Counted from the first letter of the stretch, positions 1 to 6,437 are shown. The stretch is 8,443 nucleotides of DNA from an uncultured Actinomycetes bacterium (GCA_903916775.1 CAIWXY010000030.1:1-8443), one strand, 5' to 3'. Translations and numbers: made by a program. Notes: a model not told the origin generated them from the sequence alone.

Positions 1-567
1 CTTCAGGCTCGTTTAATGTCTCAAGCGCTCCGCAAAATGACTGGCGCACTTCATCAGTCAAATACAACAGCAATCTTTATCAACCAGCTGCGTGAAAAGA
101 TCGGTGTCTTCTTCGGAACTCCTGAAACAACAACTGGTGGTAAGGCGCTCAAGTTCTATGCATCAGTTCGCATGGATGTTCGTCGTATCGAAACACTGAA
201 GGATGGCCAAGATGCGGTCGGTAACCGTACTCGCGTCAAAGTTGTGAAGAACAAGATGGCTCCACCGTTCAAGCAAGCTGAGTTCGACATCATTTACGGC
301 ACTGGAATCTCACGCGAAGGCTCACTCATCGATATGGGTGTTGATGTAGGCGCTGTGAAGAAATCAGGTGCTTGGTATACCTACGAGGGCGATCAACTGG
401 GCCAAGGTAAAGAGAACTCTCGTAACTTCTTGATCGACAACCCAGATCTCGCAAATGAGATCGAACAGAAGATCCGCGAACACTTCACCCCGGTTGCAAT
501 CAACGAACAGGTTGACCCTGAACTCGTTGCCGCAATTGATGCAGCTGCTGCAGAGGTTGATTTCTAA
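1..567 (+). CDS. recA: RecA recombinase, C-terminal part (5' end outside window)
   Basis: RecA forms ATP-dependent filaments on single-stranded DNA, drives strand exchange and triggers LexA self-cleavage. The open frame runs in from the left edge (LQARLMSQALRKMTG), so the ATG at position 16 is an internal Met and not the start; 188 residues are visible, a little over half of a normal RecA. Seen directly are the segment NQLREKIGVFFG, the DNA-binding L2 loop with GTPETTTGGKALKFYASVR, the very conserved stretch VKVVKNKMAPPFKQAEF, and the C-terminal domain with GAWYTYEGDQLGQGKENSR. The protein ends in an Ala/Glu/Asp-rich tail, as is usual for the acidic RecA C-terminus that tempers filament formation. 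No intein is present in the visible part. recX follows after 3 nt with no intergenic terminator, so the two are probably co-transcribed. Identification is essentially certain. Confidence 0.98.
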   Translation, partial: LQARLMSQALRKMTGALHQSNTTAIFINQLREKIGVFFGTPETTTGGKALKFYASVRMDVRRIETLKDGQDAVGNRTRVKVVKNKMAPPFKQAEFDIIYGTGISREGSLIDMGVDVGAVKKSGAWYTYEGDQLGQGKENSRNFLIDNPDLANEIEQKIREHFTPVAINEQVDPELVAAIDAAAAEVDF

Positions 568-580
568 GAGGTGAGAAATG
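568..580 (+). promoter_or_regulatory. Shine-Dalgarno-like GAGG with ATG in the wrong frame for recX
   Basis: GAGG (568-571) sits 6 nt before an ATG at 578-580, standard spacing for a ribosome-binding site. That ATG is not in the recX frame: it opens a 20-codon reading frame that stops with TAG at 638-640, overlapping the in-frame recX ATG at 631-633. This could be a chance match, a short leader peptide that hands ribosomes to recX at Met21, or the mark of an indel. The motif and frames are read directly; any function is inference. Confidence 0.35.
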
Positions 581-1071
581 CTGACTCTCTCGACATGGGT
601 GAACCTAAAGTTCTCTCATACGGCGATTGCATGGATATAGCGCTCTATGCGCTTGCTCCACGCGCAAAGAGCCGCGCAGAGTTAGAGGCACACCTACTTA
701 AGCGAGGCAGCGACCCAGAGGTCGCTGCCTCCGTCTTAGATAACCTGGAGCTGCAAGGGCTGCTCAACGATCTTGAATTCGCACGTATCTGGTCGGAATC
801 TCGTCAACGCCAGAAAAAGTTAAGTAAGCGCTCAATTGCCCAAGAGTTGCGGGCTAAGGGAGTTCCACAAGAGTTCATCGATGAAGTCATCGATGAGATC
901 GATGAGGATGCCGAGTACCAGATGGCCTACGAGTTGGCTGAACGTAAATATCGATCATGCGCTCACCTGGATGAAGAGGTGGTCTACCGCCGTGTTCACT
1001 CGGTGCTCGCGCGCAAGGGTTTTGGCCATAGCCTCACCCAAAGAATTATGAAGGAACTTCTCGCTTCCTAA
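571..1071 (+). CDS. recX: RecX, regulator of RecA
   Basis: RecX binds RecA and blocks filament growth or promotes disassembly; it usually lies just downstream of recA, as here. The 166-residue product is a normal RecX length. It shows the family pattern of three tandem three-helix repeats: about residues 21-65 (IALYALAPRAKSRAELEAHLLKRG), 66-112 (LNDLEFARIWSESRQRQKKLSKRSIAQELRAKGV) and 113-163, ending in ARKGFGHSLTQRIMKELLA. Residues 101-112 are acidic (IDEVIDEIDEDA). The start is uncertain. GTG at 571 has purines (AAGAG) directly against it, too close for a standard ribosome-binding site, while the best-placed Shine-Dalgarno (GAGG, 568-571) points at ATG 578, which is out of frame. In-frame alternatives are ATG 595 and ATG 631; family similarity begins near the latter. 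The coding sequence carries a perfect 12-bp inverted repeat at 704-731. Confidence 0.93.
   Translation: MRNADSLDMGEPKVLSYGDCMDIALYALAPRAKSRAELEAHLLKRGSDPEVAASVLDNLELQGLLNDLEFARIWSESRQRQKKLSKRSIAQELRAKGVPQEFIDEVIDEIDEDAEYQMAYELAERKYRSCAHLDEEVVYRRVHSVLARKGFGHSLTQRIMKELLAS
704..731. repeat. Perfect 12-bp inverted repeat / strong hairpin inside recX
   Basis: GAGGCAGCGACC (704-715) and GGTCGCTGCCTC (720-731) are exact reverse complements separated by the 4-nt loop CAGA. Nine of the 12 pairs are G:C, so the RNA stem should be very stable. It lies within recX, encoding residues 45-54 (RGSDPEVAAS), about 135 nt after the annotated start. No T-run follows on the + strand (CGTCTTAGA), so it is not a classical intrinsic terminator. 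A perfect 12-bp stem with a short loop is not expected by chance in a window of this size. It could slow transcription or translation between recA and the genes behind it, or be a DNA site for a dimeric protein; neither is shown. Confidence 0.75.
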
Positions 1072-1073
1072 AC

Positions 1074-1089
1074 CTCCTAAGATTAGGGG
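1074..1089 (+). promoter_or_regulatory. Possible hairpin covering the miaB ribosome-binding site
   Basis: In the 18-nt gap between recX and miaB, CCTCCTA (1073-1079) can pair with TAGGGG (1084-1089) over the loop AGAT, giving six pairs including one T-G wobble. The right arm is the only Shine-Dalgarno-like purine run before miaB and abuts the ATG with no spacer. The left arm contains CCTCC, the same core as the 16S rRNA anti-Shine-Dalgarno. Pairing would hide the purine run; ribosomes finishing recX would open it, a common form of translational coupling. The stem is short, so this is tentative. Confidence 0.3.
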
Positions 1090-2532
1090 ATGAGCGCACG
1101 CACCTTTGTAGTCGAAACATACGGCTGCCAGATGAACGTGCATGACTCCGAGCGCATCTCGGGATTATTGCTTGATGCCGGATATCTTCCAGCGCTAGCT
1201 GATTCTCAGCCAGACCTCGTGGTCTTTAATACCTGCGCTGTTCGCGAGAATGCAGATAACAAGCTCTACGGAAATCTCAGCTTCCTAGCCCCACTCAAGA
1301 AAGCTAACCCAGGCTTTCAAATTGCTGTCGGTGGTTGTATGGCCCAGAAAGATCAAGATGCCATTATCAAGCGTGCGCCATATGTAGATGTCGTTTTCGG
1401 AACTCACAACGTCGGCTCACTTCCAGCTTTGCTTGAACGAGCTCGAATTGAAGAAGAATCGCAAATCGAAATTAAAGAATCTCTCGAACATTTCCCCTCA
1501 ACTCTTCCAGTAAAGCGTCATTCTGCTTTCAGCGCTTGGGTCTCTGTCTCGGTTGGTTGCAACAACACCTGCACCTTCTGCATTGTTCCCTCGCTTCGCG
1601 GAATTGAAAAAGATCGCCCGATGGAAGAAGTACTGCGTGAAGTTCGCGCAGTAGCAGAGCAGGGAGTTGTAGAAGTAACTCTCCTTGGTCAAAACGTTAA
1701 CGCTTATGGAGTCGGTTTTGGAGACCGCGGGGCATTCGCAACGCTGCTGCGTGAATGTGCGAAGGTTGATGGACTTGAGCGAATCCGATTCATGTCACCG
1801 CATCCACGTGATTTCACCGATGACGTTATCGATGCAATGGCTAGCTCGCCTAAAGTGATGCCGCACCTTCATATGCCGCTTCAATCTGGTTCCGATAAAG
1901 TCTTGCAAGCTATGCGCCGCTCCTACCGAACCGATCGCTATTTAGGCATTATTGAAAAAGTTCGAAGCACCATGCCTGAGGCTGGAATTACGACTGACAT
2001 CATCGTTGGTTTCCCAGGAGAGAGCGATGAGGATTTCCAGGGAACGTTAGATGTAGTCAAGGAAGCACAATTTACGGCCGCATATACATTCCAATATTCA
2101 AAGCGCCCAGGAACTCCTGCTGCGACGATGTCAGATCAGATCGCGGCCGATGTTGTTGCCGCGCGTTATCAAGAGCTTCATAAACTTCAGCAAGAGATCT
2201 CTGGATCTATCAACGAAGCTAGCATCGGCAAAACTTATGAAGTCCTAGTGAGCGATCACGAAGGTCGCCATGATCAATCGCGCGCCAGACTCAATGGTCG
2301 CACCCCGGATTTCCGCTTAGTCCATTTCGAGGCCGAGAACATACGCCCTGGAGATATTGCAACCGTGGTCATTGAGAGCGCTTCACCGAATTTCATGGTC
2401 GGAGCACTGCAATCTGTTCGCCCAACTCGAGGCGGAGATGCCTATGACGCTCGAGTGAAAGAGAGCGGTCCACAACCGTTGATGCTTGGAATGCCAACGC
2501 TAGCAGCGCTAAAAACTCTGAGCGGCTCATGA
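1090..2532 (+). CDS. miaB: tRNA-2-methylthio-N6-dimethylallyladenosine synthase (MiaB)
   Basis: MiaB is a radical-SAM methylthiotransferase that converts i6A37 to ms2i6A37 in tRNAs reading codons that begin with U. Of its 480 residues, the N-terminal methylthiotransferase domain (about 1-140) has the three Cys that hold the auxiliary 4Fe-4S cluster: C13 in YGCQMN, C49 in FNTCAVRENA and C83 in GGCMAQ. The radical-SAM domain (about 145-370) has the CxxxCxxC motif at C157, C161 and C164 (GCNNTCTFC), then LLGQNVNAYG, PHPRDF and MPLQSGSDKVLQAMRR. A C-terminal TRAM domain follows (about 375-440, with GRTPDFRLVHF). All six cluster Cys are intact and length is typical for actinobacteria. NAVRENADNKLYG-type residues (AVRENADNKLYG) favour MiaB over RimO or MtaB. 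ATG 1090 fits the family N-terminus. The stop overlaps the miaA start (ATGA), placing the enzyme that makes its substrate next in the same transcript. Confidence 0.97.
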   Translation: MSARTFVVETYGCQMNVHDSERISGLLLDAGYLPALADSQPDLVVFNTCAVRENADNKLYGNLSFLAPLKKANPGFQIAVGGCMAQKDQDAIIKRAPYVDVVFGTHNVGSLPALLERARIEEESQIEIKESLEHFPSTLPVKRHSAFSAWVSVSVGCNNTCTFCIVPSLRGIEKDRPMEEVLREVRAVAEQGVVEVTLLGQNVNAYGVGFGDRGAFATLLRECAKVDGLERIRFMSPHPRDFTDDVIDAMASSPKVMPHLHMPLQSGSDKVLQAMRRSYRTDRYLGIIEKVRSTMPEAGITTDIIVGFPGESDEDFQGTLDVVKEAQFTAAYTFQYSKRPGTPAATMSDQIAADVVAARYQELHKLQQEISGSINEASIGKTYEVLVSDHEGRHDQSRARLNGRTPDFRLVHFEAENIRPGDIATVVIESASPNFMVGALQSVRPTRGGDAYDARVKESGPQPLMLGMPTLAALKTLSGS

Positions 2533-3455
2533 CACTTATTATCATCGCTGGTGCAACAGCAACTGGCAAAAGTGATCTGGCAGTAAGTCTTGCTCAAAAA
2601 ATTGGCGGTGAGATAGTCAACGCCGATTCCATGCAGCTTTACAAAGGTATGGATATTGGAACCGCAAAACTCTCACCGTCAGAACGTGGTGGTATCACGC
2701 ACCATCTCGTGGACGTTGTTGATGTCTCTACGGATGTAACTGTCGCGTGGTATCAAGAGTTGGCGCGAGCAAAAGTGGATGAACTCCTTGCTGCAAAAAT
2801 CCCTGCCATCGTTGTGGGTGGAACTGGTTTCTACATCAAAGCACTTTTAGATGATCTCAATTTTCCGGAGACTGATCCAGGGGTGAGAGATCGATTGACT
2901 CAAGAGGCTGAGCAGATCGGGGGAGATGCAATGCATCAACGCCTAGCAGCTCTTGATCCCGCAGCTGCAGTTGCAATTCCAAAAGAAAATATTCGTCGAG
3001 TTGTGCGCGCGCTAGAAGTCATTGCGATCACCGGGAAACCTTTCACGGCCAACTTGCCGCGTGAAGATTCAACACGCTATCCCCAGGCGCAACAATTTGG
3101 ATTAGCTCTTGATCGCGCGCGACTGGATGAACGCATCGATCGCCGCGTCGAGTTGATGTGGGAAAAAGGATTTGTCAGAGAAGTCGCTAAATTAGTGAAG
3201 GCAGGTTTGCTCGAAGGTAAAACCGCGCGCGCAGCTCTGGGATATTCGCAGATCATTGCAATGGCGCAGGGAAACATCACTGAGAGCCAGGCTAAAGATC
3301 TCACCAAGCTTGGAACGCGTCAGTATGCGCGTCGCCAAGAGACTTGGTTTACCCGCGATCCACGAATTACCTGGATTTCTCCCGATCTTGATCACTCAGC
3401 TCGCCTTGAGTTGGTAGAACGCGCTATCCTCAAAACTATGAAGGATGCCCACTAA
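2529..3455 (+). CDS. miaA: tRNA dimethylallyltransferase (MiaA)
   Basis: MiaA transfers the dimethylallyl group from DMAPP to N6 of A37 in tRNAs reading UNN codons, giving i6A, the substrate of MiaB encoded just upstream. The 308-residue product starts with the P-loop-like motif GATATGKS (8-15, Lys14), followed by NADSMQLYKGMDIGTAK with the catalytic Asp33, HHLVDVVDV, and VGGTGFYIKALLDDL. The C-terminal half shows IRRVVRALEVIAITGKP, RIDRRVELMWEKGFVREV, ALGYSQIIAM and TRQYARRQETWFTRDPRITW, all family landmarks in the right order. The start ATG overlaps the miaB stop by ATGA, implying translational coupling; only weak purine-rich sequence precedes it. The TAA stop is followed without any gap by the dapF GTG in the same reading frame. 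Nothing suggests loss of function. Confidence 0.97.
   Translation: MTLIIIAGATATGKSDLAVSLAQKIGGEIVNADSMQLYKGMDIGTAKLSPSERGGITHHLVDVVDVSTDVTVAWYQELARAKVDELLAAKIPAIVVGGTGFYIKALLDDLNFPETDPGVRDRLTQEAEQIGGDAMHQRLAALDPAAAVAIPKENIRRVVRALEVIAITGKPFTANLPREDSTRYPQAQQFGLALDRARLDERIDRRVELMWEKGFVREVAKLVKAGLLEGKTARAALGYSQIIAMAQGNITESQAKDLTKLGTRQYARRQETWFTRDPRITWISPDLDHSARLELVERAILKTMKDAH
3441..3445 (+). promoter_or_regulatory. Shine-Dalgarno for dapF inside the miaA 3' end
   Basis: AAGGA lies 10 nt before the GTG at 3456, within the last codons of miaA. It is one of the few well-spaced Shine-Dalgarno sequences in the window and supports GTG 3456 as the dapF start. An in-frame ATG at 3438 is excluded because the miaA TAA (3453-3455) lies between it and dapF. 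Confidence 0.6.
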
Positions 3456-4241
3456 GTGCTCGGTAGCTATGGACACGGGACGCACAATGATTTTGTGATC
3501 CTCTATGACCCGACAGATGAGCACGAGCTCAATGCCCAACAGATTTCGCGCATCTGTAATCGCGAGAGCGGAATCGGCTCCGATGGCTTTATCCGCATCG
3601 TCAAGCGCGATAACAAGTGGTTCATGGATTACCGCAATCAAGATGGATCTATTGCAGAGATGTGCGGCAACGGTATTCGCGTCATGGCTCGTTATCTCAT
3701 CGAACGCGGGTATCAGCCAGAGGGAATCTTCCCTATTAATACTCGCGCCGGGATCAAGTACTTAGCTGTTCCAGCTCACGATGATATTTCTGTGAATATG
3801 GGGCACGTCGAAGAAATTTATGATGATGTAACAGTGACTATCGATGACCAGAGTTGGCCGGGGATTCACATTAGCGTAGGCAACCCACATGCAGTTGTCT
3901 TCGTCGAAGACCTTGCATCCGTTGGTGATGTGAAAAATGCGCCTGAAGTCGATGGAGATTATCCAGATGGCGTGAATGTGGAATTCGTACAATTTTTGGA
4001 CAATGGCGAACTTGCTATGCGCGTCTACGAGCGTGGCGTGGGGGAGACTCAATCCTGCGGAACAGGAACATGCGCGGTAGCACTTGCGGCAACAATAAAA
4101 AAAGGTGGCAAGCTTCCATCACGCTGGGTGATTAATCCTCCGGGTGGACGCTTAGTCGTTGAGACAGATGGTCACAACAACGCAACGCTGATTGGACCTG
4201 CAGTTATCCTCAATGATGTAGAGCTGGATGCATATCTGTGA
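3456..4241 (+). CDS. dapF: Diaminopimelate epimerase (DapF)
   Basis: DapF is a cofactor-independent epimerase that turns LL-diaminopimelate into the meso form, used both for lysine and for peptidoglycan cross-links. The 261-residue product has the two half-domains of the family. Near the N-terminus is GHGTHNDFV (6-14), the actinobacterial version of the usual MHGxGNDF; then GIGSDGF, and EMCGNGIR carrying the first catalytic Cys at residue 70. The second half has GNPHAVVFVEDL and ERGVGETQSCGTGTCA with the second catalytic Cys at 201, followed by NPPGGRL. Both catalytic Cys are present, so it should be active. GTG 3456 is chosen because it directly follows the miaA stop, has AAGGA 10 nt upstream and gives the expected short N-terminus. 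The stop overlaps the hflX start as GTGA. The miaA-dapF-hflX order is standard in actinobacteria. Confidence 0.96.
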   Translation: MLGSYGHGTHNDFVILYDPTDEHELNAQQISRICNRESGIGSDGFIRIVKRDNKWFMDYRNQDGSIAEMCGNGIRVMARYLIERGYQPEGIFPINTRAGIKYLAVPAHDDISVNMGHVEEIYDDVTVTIDDQSWPGIHISVGNPHAVVFVEDLASVGDVKNAPEVDGDYPDGVNVEFVQFLDNGELAMRVYERGVGETQSCGTGTCAVALAATIKKGGKLPSRWVINPPGGRLVVETDGHNNATLIGPAVILNDVELDAYL

Positions 4242-5722
4242 CGCCTCAGGAGCAGAGCCCCAACGGTCGCGATAACGAACAAGAGCCTCTCAATTTAGAT
4301 ATTGACCAACTATTGCGTGAGAGCGCGATAGCCGCGGCGGAGTATGACGCGGAAAATGGCTCACACGAATTCGATGAGGCCAATCAGCAAGATTTGCAAG
4401 ACCGTCAGGCACTACGCCGAGTATCTGGACTCTCAACGGAACTTCAAGATGTTAATGATGCGGAATACCGCCAGCTTCGCCTTGAAAAAGTGGTGTTGGT
4501 CGGAGTGTGGACCCAAGGAACCGCGACAGAGGTAGAGAACTCTATGAAGGAGTTGGCGGCCCTCGCCGAAACTGCGGGATCGCAGGTTATGGAAGGTTTT
4601 ATCCAGCGTCGTGATCGTGCCGATCCATCAACCTTTATTGGATCTGGAAAAGTACAAGAGGTTCGGCAATCGGTCATTGCAACCGGTGCAGATACTGTCG
4701 TCTGCGATGGCGAACTATCGCCTGCCCAATTGCGTTCCCTCGAATCCAAACTCAAAGTTAAAGTAATTGATCGCACTGCGCTCATCCTGGATATTTTCGC
4801 CCAACACGCAAAATCACGCGAAGGTAAGGCGCAAGTTGAGTTAGCACAAATGAGTTACATGTTGCCTCGTCTTCGAGGTTGGGGTGATTCACTTTCTCGC
4901 CAGGCCGGTGGCATCGGTGGACGAGGTCCGGGTGAAACCAAGATCGAAACCGATCGCCGTCGCATTAATGACAAGATGGCAAAGCTGCGCAAAGAGATTA
5001 AAGAGATGAAGGTCGCTCGCGATACAAAGCGACAAGAGCGAACCAAAAATAATATTCCAGCAGTAGCAATCGCTGGCTACACAAACGCAGGAAAGTCTTC
5101 CCTCATGAATCGCATGACTGGGGCAGGCGTTTTGGTGGAGAATGCTCTCTTCGCAACGCTTGATCCAACCGTTCGCAAAGTCACCGCAAGTGATGGCCGC
5201 GTCTACACCTTGGCCGACACGGTCGGGTTTGTGCGCCACCTTCCGCATCAATTAGTCGAAGCCTTTAAATCTACGCTTGAAGAAGTTGCCGCTGCAGATG
5301 TGATCGTTCATGTAGTCGATGGGTCAGATCCCGATCCTCGCGGCCAGATTACGGCAGTGCGCCAAGTTATTAATGAACTCGGCGGGGGAGATATTCCCGA
5401 GATCATCGCCATCAACAAGGCGGATATTGCTGCGCCAGAAGTGCTGATGCAGATACTTCGCGAAGAATCTAATTCTTACGCATTCTCAGCCCGCACTGGC
5501 TTTGGAATGGAAACACTTCAGAAAGCAATTGAAAGTGCGCTGCCTCGACCACGTGTAGAAATTCGAGTCACGATTCCTTTTAGTCGAGGAGACCTTGTCT
5601 CAACTATTCATAACCGTGGTGAGATTCTCTCCGAAGATTATTCTGAAGATGGAACCATTATTCATGCGATGGTGGACAGTGATGTTAAAAAGAAGGTCGA
5701 TGAACTACTGGGTGCGCTATGA
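4238..5722 (+). CDS. hflX: Ribosome-splitting GTPase HflX
   Basis: HflX is a GTPase that binds the large ribosomal subunit and splits stalled or hibernating 70S ribosomes under stress. The 494-residue product has an acidic, poorly conserved leader (about 1-48), then the actinobacterial DRQALRRVSGLSTEL and the N-terminal HflX domain with RRDRADPSTFIGSGK and ELSPAQLRSLE. GGIGGRGPGETKIETDRRR (to about residue 242) leads into a basic helical linker. The G domain follows: G1 GYTNAGKS (280-287), G2 region ATLDPT (306-311), G3 DTVG (327-330), G4 NKAD (393-396) and G5 SAR (417-419), then a C-terminal domain with IPFSRGDLVSTIHNRGEI. All nucleotide-binding motifs are intact. The Gly-rich loop before GRGPGETK is short for an actinobacterial HflX as I recall the family. 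The GTG start overlaps the dapF stop (GTGA) and has no clear Shine-Dalgarno, so translation probably depends on dapF. Confidence 0.96.
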   Translation: MTPQEQSPNGRDNEQEPLNLDIDQLLRESAIAAAEYDAENGSHEFDEANQQDLQDRQALRRVSGLSTELQDVNDAEYRQLRLEKVVLVGVWTQGTATEVENSMKELAALAETAGSQVMEGFIQRRDRADPSTFIGSGKVQEVRQSVIATGADTVVCDGELSPAQLRSLESKLKVKVIDRTALILDIFAQHAKSREGKAQVELAQMSYMLPRLRGWGDSLSRQAGGIGGRGPGETKIETDRRRINDKMAKLRKEIKEMKVARDTKRQERTKNNIPAVAIAGYTNAGKSSLMNRMTGAGVLVENALFATLDPTVRKVTASDGRVYTLADTVGFVRHLPHQLVEAFKSTLEEVAAADVIVHVVDGSDPDPRGQITAVRQVINELGGGDIPEIIAINKADIAAPEVLMQILREESNSYAFSARTGFGMETLQKAIESALPRPRVEIRVTIPFSRGDLVSTIHNRGEILSEDYSEDGTIIHAMVDSDVKKKVDELLGAL

Positions 5723-6394
5723 GTGAAATCTATGAATAACATCATTAATCTCGATAGCGCGGTCCTCGCAGCCGCTATTGATCGAACGCTGGTTTCAATT
5801 CTGCAAGGCGAGGTCGTCGTTGTTGCTGCCGAGCATGCCTACATGTATCTATGTGATGCTTTCAATCCAACTGCAGTTGAGCGGATCCACACACTCCGTG
5901 GCGACAAGCCGGGTACTTCAGCCCAAGTTTTAGTAGGCAACGTGAGTGCCGTCAGTGGTGTTGCCAGGGACTTCGATTCCGAATGGCAGTTGCTTGCGGA
6001 GAATTTTTGGCCAGGTCTGCTTACCATGCAGTTGGCACCGCATCCGGGATTGAATTGGAATCTTGGCGATGATCGAACCTTGGGCGAATTTGCGCTTCGC
6101 ATTCCAGATCGCGAATTTATTGCTGAGCTGCTCAAGAGAAGTGGTCCATTAGCTGCAGCGAGTGCCTCGTTACTCGGAGCCGGCCCATCGCGTGAACTTA
6201 ACTCAGTGCCTGCGCTCTTATCGGAAATCGGTGTCTGTGTGGATGAGGGAACTCTTCCCGAGGGAGCGGTCTCAACCGTGCTGCGAAGAGCGATTATTGG
6301 CGGCGAAGGCGGCATTGAGCTGGTGCGTGCCGGGGCGATCTCACTCGAGCAACTCCAAGCGGTACTGCCCAGCGTCACCCCAGTTCAGGAGTAG
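5723..6394 (+). CDS. Sua5/YrdC/TsaC-family protein with degenerate active-site motifs
   Basis: The family makes threonylcarbamoyl-AMP from Thr, bicarbonate and ATP, the first step to t6A37 in tRNA. Its fold is recognisable over the whole 223 residues: GEVVVV (29-34), CDAFNPTAVERI (44-55), VLVGNVSAVSGVA, FWPGLLTMQLAPHPGLNWNLGD (95-116), LRIPDREFIAELLKRSGPLAAASAS (125-149), VSTVL (183-187) and ELVRAGAIS (199-207). The catalytic signatures are altered: the usual PTDTVYGLG is AAEHAYMYLC (35-44), the KGRP-type lysine/arginine motif is LRGDKPG (58-64), and SSANxSG is ASASLLG (146-152). The ST and final R-x-G elements remain. The frame is open, so it is not an obvious pseudogene. It may be a non-catalytic paralogue; calling it TsaC would overstate the evidence. 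GTG 5723 directly follows the hflX TGA; ATG 5732 is an alternative start. A Sua5-family gene near glyA and rfe is known in actinobacteria. Confidence 0.85.
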   Translation: MKSMNNIINLDSAVLAAAIDRTLVSILQGEVVVVAAEHAYMYLCDAFNPTAVERIHTLRGDKPGTSAQVLVGNVSAVSGVARDFDSEWQLLAENFWPGLLTMQLAPHPGLNWNLGDDRTLGEFALRIPDREFIAELLKRSGPLAAASASLLGAGPSRELNSVPALLSEIGVCVDEGTLPEGAVSTVLRRAIIGGEGGIELVRAGAISLEQLQAVLPSVTPVQE

Positions 6395-6404
6395 CGCAAC
6401 CTGC

Positions 6405-6420
6405 CCACCTGCGCGGGTGG
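6405..6420 (+). promoter_or_regulatory. Small hairpin between the TsaC-like gene and glyA
   Basis: CCACCT (6405-6410) pairs with GGGTGG (6415-6420) over the loop GCGC, six pairs with one wobble. It lies 10 nt after the TsaC-like stop and 34 nt before glyA, in the longest gap of the window. No T-run follows, so it is not a standard intrinsic terminator; it might protect an mRNA end or pause polymerase. The gap is too short for a glycine or THF riboswitch. Confidence 0.3.
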
Positions 6421-6437
6421 AGCAAAGTGGCTCTGGC

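Noticed and set aside
16..18. ATG as start of recA
   Set aside because: The frame is open to position 1 and the residues before it (LQARL) match RecA, so this Met is internal.
3222..3240. Alternating CG-rich runs (CGCGCGC) in miaA as a special DNA structure
   Set aside because: They encode normal conserved MiaA residues and are short; codon choice explains them.
4889..5251. Minus-strand open frame of 120 codons opposite the HflX G domain
   Set aside because: It lies entirely over conserved GTPase motifs and has no ribosome-binding site or domain signature.
5839..6378. Long open frame of 179 codons on the minus strand opposite the TsaC-like gene
   Set aside because: The predicted protein is Ser/Pro/Thr-rich with no recognisable motif, and it mirrors a plus-strand gene with clear family similarity. 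It is a shadow frame.
6405..6425. Rho-independent terminator after the TsaC-like gene
   Set aside because: The stem is short with a wobble and is followed by AGCAAAG, not by a T-run.
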